Shown here: positions 1 through 4,437 of the stretch, piece by piece
Numbering within the stretch: the stretch's first letter is position 1
Layout: every line of letters begins with the position of its first letter
Source of the DNA: an uncultured Eubacterium sp.
GTDB lineage: Bacteria; Bacillota_A; Clostridia; Lachnospirales; Lachnospiraceae
Direction: 5' to 3'
NCBI GenBank assembly: GCA_948759685.1
Contig: CAQBGY010000045.1
Coordinates: forward strand, 1 to 5,577
Length of the DNA stretch: 5,577 nt
Program-made: the position numbers and the translations under genes
Notes under the pieces: model-generated
Database searches by the model: none
Seen by the model: the letters and a program-made list of their open reading frames with translations, nothing else
Told to the model about the DNA's origin: nothing

Positions 1-41
1 CATTCTGGTTTATACAACGAAGTCAAGTATAAACCAGAATG
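1..41. repeat. Perfect 15-bp inverted repeat at the contig edge (probable fold-back artefact)
   Basis: Bases 1-15 are the exact reverse complement of bases 27-41, with an 11-base loop (16-26). The arm at 27-41 lies in the coding sequence of the helicase, and the other arm ends at base 1, so the symmetry may run beyond the contig. The stop codon of the truncated helicase (TGA read on the minus strand, 23-25) lies inside the loop. A terminal fold-back that copies coding sequence is typical of a chimeric read or an assembly end. There is no T-tract to make it a terminator. A genuine palindrome is possible but less likely. Confidence 0.8.
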
Positions 42-979
42 CTTCCATGATTTTTTATAGTTTTCTCCAAAGGATCAAAATTACAAATCTGCTTATGCTT
101 TCCCATAACATCTTTATTAATTCCAAAGTGATAATAATCTTTCCCATCATAAGCATAAAACATTTGCCCTACATTTTTATATTTATAACATTTTGAATCT
201 GCTTTATTTGCATCAAAGTGATTTTTTTCTATCTGCGCTTCAGGGTTCTTCACAAATGGATGGGCAAATATGAATTTTGCTTTAGGATATGCCTTTTGTA
301 CTCTTCGTATAATACTATCAAAGTACAAACCTCTAAAGGAATCTTCATCAGTAAGTTGAGCTTCATCAAACAAAAATATTCCGACATCAAATTCCTCTTT
401 TCTTTTAAATATCTCCTTACACCTTTCCGGAGTAACAATAAAAACATTGCGCTTTGCTCTTTTTGTATTTATTTTATCGATAAACGTAAGTATATTTACA
501 TCCCGATCTTGAATTAAATCACATAAAGTAAAATAATATTCATTTATTAACGCTCTTGAAGGTACAACAATTACAATATCTTTCGCTAATTCTTGAATAA
601 TTTTTCTAAATACAAATGATTTCCCTGTACTTGTCGGTGCAGAAAAACTAAAACATTGATTCCTGTCTATTCCTTTAATAATGCTTGCCTGAACCGGAGT
701 ATAACAATGATTGTATACATTCTCAATATACTTTTCATACATTCCAAATATTATTTCCGGTAAAGTTTCCGATTTAATGTTTTTATAATAAAGTCCCATA
801 TACTTAAGTATCCGATTTTTATATTTGCTAAATGTTTCCTCTTGGTATAAGGACAGATAACATAATATTTCCATATCCGTTACATTTTCTGGACCATTTT
901 TATAAATATTCGTAATAACATAATCAATAATCTCTTCTATCTCTTTCCCTTCGACTATTTTTTTAATTACTTCATTCAT
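23..979 (-). CDS. HamB-like SF2 DEAD/DEAH-box helicase, N-terminal part only
   Basis: This is the N-terminal half of a superfamily 2 helicase, read here as the HamB-type motor of a Hachiman-like defence system. In order it has an alpha-helical N-terminal region (about 1-90), a Q-motif-like TPVQASI (94-100), Walker A APTSTGKS (114-121), motif Ia VVPSRALINE (138-147), TPER (183-186) and Walker B FDEAQ (204-208). The motif III position reads AHPFVKNP (239-246) instead of SAT. The frame ends at ILVYT, which looks like the start of motif IV, so the second RecA domain and everything after it are missing. The stop lies in the loop of a fold-back repeat at the contig edge, so the truncation is probably artificial. 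The ATG overlaps the stop of the upstream gene as ATGA (976-979), and GGCGGTG lies six bases upstream, so the two are translationally coupled. The helicase assignment is firm; HamB specifically is inferred from the partner. Confidence 0.85.
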   Translation of the reverse strand: MNEVIKKIVEGKEIEEIIDYVITNIYKNGPENVTDMEILCYLSLYQEETFSKYKNRILKYMGLYYKNIKSETLPEIIFGMYEKYIENVYNHCYTPVQASIIKGIDRNQCFSFSAPTSTGKSFVFRKIIQELAKDIVIVVPSRALINEYYFTLCDLIQDRDVNILTFIDKINTKRAKRNVFIVTPERCKEIFKRKEEFDVGIFLFDEAQLTDEDSFRGLYFDSIIRRVQKAYPKAKFIFAHPFVKNPEAQIEKNHFDANKADSKCYKYKNVGQMFYAYDGKDYYHFGINKDVMGKHKQICNFDPLEKTIKNHGSILVYT

Positions 980-1662
980 ACATTCACCGCCAAATAAATC
1001 ACTTCTTTGTGCTTCGCTAAATTCTCATAATATTTATTACTAAGAATCCCTTTAATTATAATTTCCGACTTTGTATTTTTTGCAGAAAACGCAATTGCAT
1101 ACGCCCTTTCTCCTAATGAAGCCTTGGCTAACGATTCTTCTTGAAAAAACTTATCTATATCATTTAAATCTGAAATATCCTGTCCCTCAGAAATAAATCG
1201 GTCAACCTGCTCCATTCCTATTCCATATGCATTCTGTCTGGAATTATATTTTGCTTCTCCAAAGATTATTATCATTTCATCATTTGCTGAATAGAAATCA
1301 AATCCAGGATTTCCCGAATCCTGTTCTTTAAATAATTCTGCCAAAGGTACATCTAAATACTTTAGCCGTTGTACAAGTGCTTGTCTTGCTAATTCTGATA
1401 CCACATATTCTCCTGAGTCACTTGTAATTGTGTCCTCACTATCGCTTAAAATTTTACCAGCCAAATAATCGGCTGAACTCTGTGCCCTCTTAAGAAAGCT
1501 ATTCCTTACATATTCTTTATCAAACTTTGAAATCCAAGACACATTAGAAAACGAAACAATAATGTCCCTAATTGATAATGAAATATCCTCGGGATCAATT
1601 CTTATAAATATAATGTTACTATGATTCTCTGTATCTATTTTTTTACACTCTAACACTTTCAT
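976..1662 (-). CDS. HamA-like (DUF1837-type) PD-(D/E)XK nuclease-fold protein
   Basis: This is a 228-residue soluble protein with no signal peptide or membrane segment. The centre carries a PD-(D/E)XK-type core: GEYVVSELARQAL (84-96), whose Glu-85 or Glu-90 sits on a helix, then GNPGFDFY (117-124) with Asp-122 as the likely metal ligand, then FGEAKY (134-139) with Glu-136 and Lys-138. A GExK active site followed directly by a helicase gene is the architecture of Hachiman HamA, in which the nuclease-like subunit cuts DNA when the HamB helicase releases it. The C-terminal third (about 150-228) is a mixed alpha/beta region I do not recognise further. The ATG at 1662 is supported by AAAAGGA (1672-1678) nine bases upstream. 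The stop overlaps the helicase start by four bases. The nuclease fold is well supported by sight; the exact family (HamA, AbpA or a sister family) is inference. Confidence 0.72.
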   Translation of the reverse strand: MKVLECKKIDTENHSNIIFIRIDPEDISLSIRDIIVSFSNVSWISKFDKEYVRNSFLKRAQSSADYLAGKILSDSEDTITSDSGEYVVSELARQALVQRLKYLDVPLAELFKEQDSGNPGFDFYSANDEMIIIFGEAKYNSRQNAYGIGMEQVDRFISEGQDISDLNDIDKFFQEESLAKASLGERAYAIAFSAKNTKSEIIIKGILSNKYYENLAKHKEVIYLAVNV

Positions 1663-1761
1663 TTCATCAATTCCTTTTACATGATTGCTTCTATATAATT
1701 AACTACAACCATGATTTACTTTCTTTAAATTAATACTTCCTGTCACAAATCTACTTATCGA

Positions 1762-1789
1762 TACTATTATTCTAATATTATTAATAGTA
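1762..1789. repeat. 8-bp inverted repeat upstream of the HamA-like gene
   Basis: TACTATTA (1762-1769) is the exact reverse complement of TAATAGTA (1782-1789). The 12-base spacer between them contains the self-complementary TAATATTA. It lies about 100 bases upstream of the 1662 start and downstream of the terminator at 1818-1870. It could be an operator or a weak RNA hairpin, but in such AT-rich sequence it may be chance. No convincing -35/-10 pair was found between the terminator and the start codon. Confidence 0.3.
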
Positions 1790-1817
1790 CTTGCGTTTGT
1801 TATGTAATATCTCCCAT

Positions 1818-1870
1818 TAAAAAAAGGTATCTAAATATGCGGAAATTCTTACCACAAAATTCAGATACCT
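1818..1870 (-). terminator. Rho-independent terminator / possible attenuator upstream of the hamAB-like operon
   Basis: Read on the minus strand, AGGTATCTGAAT (1870-1859) pairs with ATTTAGATACCT (1836-1825) as 11 of 12 positions. The stem runs directly into seven Ts (1825-1819). It is oriented to stop minus-strand transcription before the HamA-like gene. It lies 200 bases beyond the end of the DUF1016 pseudogene, which already has its own terminator, and about 110 bases downstream of a good promoter (1985-2014). It therefore most simply ends a short leader transcript of roughly 160 nt. Whether it is conditional (attenuation) or simply closes a small RNA gene cannot be seen; I found no obvious alternative antiterminator pairing by eye. 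Confidence 0.75.
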
Positions 1871-1891
1871 CTAATAGTTTCTCTCATTACA

Positions 1892-1914
1892 TAATACATT
1901 GTATTGATGTATTA
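1892..1914 (-). other. Small RNA hairpin in the leader between promoter and terminator
   Basis: TAATACAT and ATGTATTA (1892-1899 and 1907-1914) form an 8-bp perfect stem with a 7-base loop. The hairpin starts two bases beyond the stop of the 7-codon leader ORF and precedes the terminator stem at 1859-1870. Its position, just after the stop codon, is what would be expected if ribosome stalling on the leader influenced folding. The stem is all but two pairs A/T, so stability is low. Confidence 0.45.
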
Positions 1915-1915
1915 A

Positions 1916-1939
1916 TTAAAATATACGAAGCATCTTCAT
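1916..1939 (-). CDS. Possible 7-residue leader peptide, MKMLRIF
   Basis: An ATG at 1939 opens a seven-codon ORF ending in TAA (1916-1918). It is preceded directly by a purine-rich GGGGGAAAGAGAG stretch (1940-1952) that could act as a ribosome site. It lies about 40 bases downstream of the predicted transcription start of the 1985-2014 promoter and ahead of the terminator at 1818-1870. This promoter, tiny ORF, hairpin and terminator layout is that of ribosome-mediated attenuators in Gram-positive bacteria. An ORF this short can easily occur by chance, so the call rests on context only. Confidence 0.35.
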   Translation of the reverse strand: MKMLRIF

Positions 1940-1984
1940 CTCTCTTTCCCCCATAAACAACATAATTCGTTTCTTTTAAAAATT

Positions 1985-2014
1985 ATTATACATTATTTGC
2001 CTATGTTTTGTCTA
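1985..2014 (-). promoter_or_regulatory. Sigma-A-type promoter for the leader upstream of the hamAB-like pair
   Basis: On the minus strand, TAGACA (2014-2009) and a consensus TATAAT (1990-1985) are separated by 18 bases. Transcription would start near 1978 and read the leader ORF, the hairpin and the terminator at 1818-1870, then the HamA-like gene if it reads through. It lies downstream of the DUF1016 pseudogene terminator, so it starts a separate unit. Confidence 0.6.
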
Positions 2015-2052
2015 TTAGTAAATTCTTATCACCACCTTTCATTTCTGTACGC

Positions 2053-2095
2053 AAAAATGACCATCTTGCGACTCACTTTCACAATATGGTCATTT
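2053..2095 (-). terminator. Intrinsic terminator following the DUF1016 pseudogene
   Basis: Read on the minus strand, AAATGACCAT (2095-2086) pairs perfectly with ATGGTCATTT (2064-2055). Past one mismatch the stem extends inward by three more pairs (TTG with CAA) around a 13-base loop. The distal arm ends in five Ts (2057-2053). It starts 22 bases after the pseudogene stop codon, so it is the native terminator of the original gene. It survives although the gene has decayed. Confidence 0.75.
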
Positions 2096-2116
2096 AAATT
2101 ACAGCTTGTAACCATT

Positions 2117-2608
2117 TTATTCCGATAATTCATTCTCAATTTTTTCAATCGTTGGCAAACTACTCTTAAATCCCTCACGAAGCACTTTTGTTAATTCATA
2201 TTGTGTTATCCCGATTAGTTGAGACATATCATCTAAAGCATACTCTGCCACAACGTCCTCTTTATCTTTACAAATAAGAATACCTATTGTTTGATTATCA
2301 TTCTCAGTTTTCAATTCCAAACCACATAACAATGTAACTGAACATGATAAAACACCAAATCCATATAAAAATCGCTTTCCCCTACTTTTATATGTACTTG
2401 TCTACCTAAATAGGAAAAACCAATTTCTAGCTCCTAAAGCATCTTCTAACTCTCGCTCATCATATTCTTTCCACAAAGTTAGAAAATCGAAGTTATAAGG
2501 ATTCTTTAATGTCTGCTCTGCCAAATCAAATTGTAGATCCGTCAATTTTAATTAAAAATTTATTACTGCTTTTCCTTGACGACCATATAAGTTACTTTCA
2601 ATTTGATG
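2117..2608 (-). pseudogene. DUF1016 (YhcG-type PD-(D/E)XK nuclease) pseudogene, C-terminal remnant
   Basis: Pieces of the YhcG/DUF1016 C-terminal nuclease domain can be read in order across two frames. First come HQIES-LYGRQGKAVINF (2608 onward), an in-frame TAA (2552-2554), then LKLTDLQFDLAEQTLKNPYNFDFL and KEYDERELEDAL. A frame change and short deletion near 2431-2443 lead to LEIGFSYLGRQ and VGESDFYMDLVFYH-QLHCYVV. A second frame change near 2306-2330 leads to ELKT, joined directly to ENDNQTIGILICKDK-VVAEYAL and the tail ending IEKIENELSE. From recollection of the family, about 20-25 residues normally separate ELKT from the DNxTIG block, so that part is deleted. The N-terminal half is absent. 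Family proteins often accompany restriction-modification and defence loci. The open frame 2117-2332 with a TTG start is only the tail of this relic, not a gene. Confidence 0.88.
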
Positions 2609-2627
2609 TGAAGTTTCTTATATGGTC
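2581..2627. repeat. 11-bp perfect inverted repeat at the upstream breakpoint of the pseudogene
   Basis: GACCATATAAG (2581-2591) is the exact reverse complement of CTTATATGGTC (2617-2627), with a 25-base spacer. One arm lies in the DUF1016 homology. The other lies just outside it, where the sequence changes to the GC-richer relic. The repeat may mark the rearrangement that joined the two, or may be chance in AT-rich DNA. Confidence 0.6.
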
Positions 2628-2729
2628 CTTTGAGCTCGGCATTATACAGGTATCGTGACATCCAAAAACGCCATGCTCAGCTCGATTCCGTTTCACTCCA
2701 TCTCGCTGAAGGGCTGTCGTCCTATAAGT

Positions 2730-2912
2730 CTAAAATAAAAGGGAATCTCCCGAGTGCATAAATGCCCTCTTGAGATTCTCTTTTATTTTGCCCTTGCATG
2801 GCTCGTAGCCTACTCGAACTCGCAAAGTTCTATCTGCTTTGTAGTTTTTCTCTGGTATTTCAGTTTTTAAACCGTTCGTTTTCGAACTGTTTCGTGTGGA
2901 TTCGCTATGCTT
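2730..2912 (-). pseudogene. Possible TnpW-like conjugative-transposon fragment
   Basis: A start-less open frame on the minus strand reads KHSESTRNSSKTNGLKTEIP, then EKNYKADRTLRV and a tail ending HSGDSLLF before TAG (2730-2732). The KTNGLKTEIPEK stretch resembles, from memory, the N-terminus of small transposon-encoded TnpW-type proteins of Tn1549-like elements. The remaining part does not. A preceding ATG frame (MTIQIAESIANP) in another phase could be its frameshifted beginning. The fragment runs through the long hairpin at 2732-2789. The identification is tentative. Confidence 0.3.
2732..2789. repeat. 58-base near-perfect hairpin, possible bidirectional terminator
   Basis: The outer arms AAAATAAAAGGGAATCTC (2732-2749) and GAGATTCTCTTTTATTTT (2772-2789) match at 17 of 18 positions, the exception being a G-T pair. 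An inner stem GAGTGCAT/ATGCCCTC (2752-2759 and 2762-2769) pairs at 7 of 8 with only two bases between. Both strands end in TTTTATTTT, so it could terminate transcription in either direction. It follows the DUF262 gene by about 230 bases. Size and symmetry would also fit a mobile-element hairpin such as a transfer-origin or MITE-like structure. Confidence 0.7.
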
Positions 2913-3017
2913 TCAGCTATTTGTATTGTCATTTTATTGTCACGTTTCATTTTTCCATCTTTACGGCATTTATTATATTATTCGTTTTCATTCTAATATT
3001 CATTAATATAACCAATA

Positions 3018-4184
3018 TTAAATAGCTAATAAATCATCGAATATTTTTCTTCTATCTCCATTAGTCTTATTTGTAAACTCTACCGTTGTAAACCATTTTA
3101 TTATATTCTCTTTTTTTACCTGAATATCATTATCACAATGAAACATGCAATATCCTGCCAAGTACAAAATATAGTCCATTCTATCAACATAATCTTCTAA
3201 ATTTTCATTATCAATAAATTCAAGTGCTTCGCATAATCCCGTTAGCGATATTTTTACTATTTCATTTAAACGTTCAACTTCCAATGCTGTAAGTTGACTT
3301 TCTTTTGTATCTGACGGTATTGGTGCATAATTCAAGTTATGTTTTCCTCCATTAACAACTATCTCGTATGCTGGATTAAGGGACGAAATTGGATATGATA
3401 CATTTGTAGTAAATGGTGAAAACATATCCTCAAAACCATACTCCTGAATATACTCCTTAAAAGGATTAATATAATCATTATATATATCAAAATTGTGGAT
3501 TTTCAATTTAGAAAATGACATTTGTAAAGCAGTAACTTTGCTTCCCGCATTATTTAAAACTTCGAACCATTCAATTTGCTCATCTTCACTCAAATCATTT
3601 GCTTGATTAATGGTGTAATTATAATCCATCAGCTTACTTCTAATATCAATACATATGGCATATAAATCATTAAATGTTTTTTGTTGCATCAAATACTCCT
3701 GGAGTCTCTTACGATCTTTATTTAATAACATACCAACTGGTATTTGATTCTTTTTAATTGATGCCTTAATTATTTTAAAACAAGCACTTGCCACATCTAA
3801 TACAACATTTCTAAAATCGTTACTATCTATATATGCTTTATAATTTGTTGTCAAACGTTGTTGTCCATCTACAACTGACTGATGAGCATTTAATATTTGA
3901 TCTTTCGGTACTATTTCTCTATTAATAAAAGAAACCTGTGGTACAGATAATCCAACTTCTCCTATCTCATTGATAGAAATCGGGGCTACTGGTGCCTTTC
4001 CAAAAAGTTGATAATTTAATAAATCAACTGATTTTTGTAATGACCAACTAACATCTCTTTGATATAAAGGTAACGTCAGTTTATTCTGGTCAATTTTTTC
4101 GCACATCTGCAATACTGACATTTGAAAACTTTTTTTAGTCGGGTTAAATTGTACTGCTTCTAACAATTTTTTATTAATTTTCAT
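3018..4184 (-). CDS. Stand-alone DUF262 (ParB/GmrSD-N-like) protein
   Basis: This is a 388-residue cytosolic protein with the hallmark motifs of the DUF262 domain: LPLYQRDVSWS (38-48), the strongly conserved VDGQQRLTT (105-113) and WFEVLNNAGSKVTALQMSFSKL region (206-227). DUF262 is related to the ParB/sulfiredoxin fold; in GmrSD and SspE it is an NTP-dependent module fused to an HNH nuclease (DUF1524). Here the remaining 160 residues are helical and show no HNH motif, so the protein has no visible nuclease of its own. The role in defence is inferred from the family and neighbours. The ATG at 4184 has GAGGTG (4193-4198) eight bases upstream and a promoter at 4218-4246. The nuclease/zinc-ribbon gene is the nearest upstream gene, 253 bases away. 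Function and substrate are unknown. Confidence 0.85.
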   Translation of the reverse strand: MKINKKLLEAVQFNPTKKSFQMSVLQMCEKIDQNKLTLPLYQRDVSWSLQKSVDLLNYQLFGKAPVAPISINEIGEVGLSVPQVSFINREIVPKDQILNAHQSVVDGQQRLTTNYKAYIDSNDFRNVVLDVASACFKIIKASIKKNQIPVGMLLNKDRKRLQEYLMQQKTFNDLYAICIDIRSKLMDYNYTINQANDLSEDEQIEWFEVLNNAGSKVTALQMSFSKLKIHNFDIYNDYINPFKEYIQEYGFEDMFSPFTTNVSYPISSLNPAYEIVVNGGKHNLNYAPIPSDTKESQLTALEVERLNEIVKISLTGLCEALEFIDNENLEDYVDRMDYILYLAGYCMFHCDNDIQVKKENIIKWFTTVEFTNKTNGDRRKIFDDLLAI

Positions 4185-4217
4185 TAAACAAACACCTCTT
4201 TCTAAACTCCTAAAGAT

Positions 4218-4246
4218 AGTATATTATACGCCCCCATAAAAATCAA
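4218..4246 (-). promoter_or_regulatory. Sigma-A-type promoter of the DUF262 gene
   Basis: On the minus strand, TTGATT (4246-4241) and TATACT (4223-4218) are separated by exactly 17 bases, with an overlapping TATAAT just upstream. It lies 34 bases before the DUF262 start codon and after the 40-bp palindrome. The gene can therefore be expressed independently of the zinc-ribbon nuclease gene upstream. Confidence 0.7.
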
Positions 4247-4298
4247 GTTTTTATTCGCAGCGTAATTATTTTTATTGTTTTTTCAATTATATTGCATA

Positions 4299-4338
4299 AT
4301 TTTATTATAGCAGCTTTTAAAAGCTGCTATAATAAAAT
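4299..4338. repeat. 40-bp perfect palindrome with no spacer
   Basis: Bases 4299-4318 are the exact reverse complement of 4319-4338, centred on CTTTTAAAAG and including the GC-richer AGCAGC/GCTGCT blocks. It sits between two same-direction genes, about 55 bases upstream of the -35 box of the DUF262 promoter. The bases after the stem on either strand are not a T-run (TATGC on one side, CCATG on the other), so it is a poor intrinsic terminator. It could be an operator for a dimeric regulator or a recognition site of a mobile element or nuclease. Confidence 0.85.
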
Positions 4339-4405
4339 CCATGTTAATTTTCATTTTCCTCAAAATACATCCTTTAAATTTATCAAATAAACAAAAGAGT
4401 TTAGC

Positions 4406-4424
4406 TATCGAGATTCAATCGATA
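4406..4424. repeat. Short inverted repeat after the zinc-ribbon nuclease gene
   Basis: TATCGA (4406-4411) and TCGATA (4419-4424) flank a 7-base loop. Allowing one mismatch, the stem extends to nine positions. It begins about 14 bases after the stop codon of the upstream gene. Only a broken T-tract (CTCTTTTGTTT) follows on the minus strand, after a gap, so it is at best a weak terminator. Confidence 0.35.
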
Positions 4425-4437
4425 TCTTTCAACTTAT

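Larger units (their letters stand above)
2628..3017. other. Gene-free relic region of probable mobile-element origin
   Basis: This stretch between the DUF262 gene and the DUF1016 pseudogene has no intact gene. Bases 2631-2730 are 50% G+C, unlike the roughly 30% of the flanking genes, so the segment has a different origin. It contains a long hairpin (2732-2789) and, on the minus strand, a possible degraded TnpW-like reading frame (2730-2912). From about 2915 to 3017 it is AT-rich with nothing recognisable. A 75-codon hydrophobic plus-strand frame (2798-3025) has no ribosome site and overlaps the relic antisense, so it is not called. Confidence 0.55.

Noticed and set aside
250..447. 65-codon minus-strand frame
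   Set aside because: Lies in another phase inside the helicase gene, whose motifs are intact in the chosen frame.
218..517. 99-codon plus-strand open frame
   Set aside because: Antisense to the helicase across Walker B and motif Ia, with a low-complexity Phe/Ile/Lys-rich product and no ribosome site; a shadow frame.
1677..1712. 11-codon frame MVVVNYIEAIM just before the HamA-like start
   Set aside because: Its stop lies beside the hamA-like ribosome site, but it has only a weak ribosome site of its own and nothing to support translation.
2798..3025. 75-codon hydrophobic plus-strand frame resembling a membrane peptide
   Set aside because: No ribosome site, antisense to the probable TnpW-like relic, and the hydrophobicity comes from AT-rich composition.
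3003..3029. TAATATT/AATATTA inverted repeat near the DUF262 stop as a terminator
   Set aside because: Seven A/T pairs with no T-tract; expected by chance in this composition.
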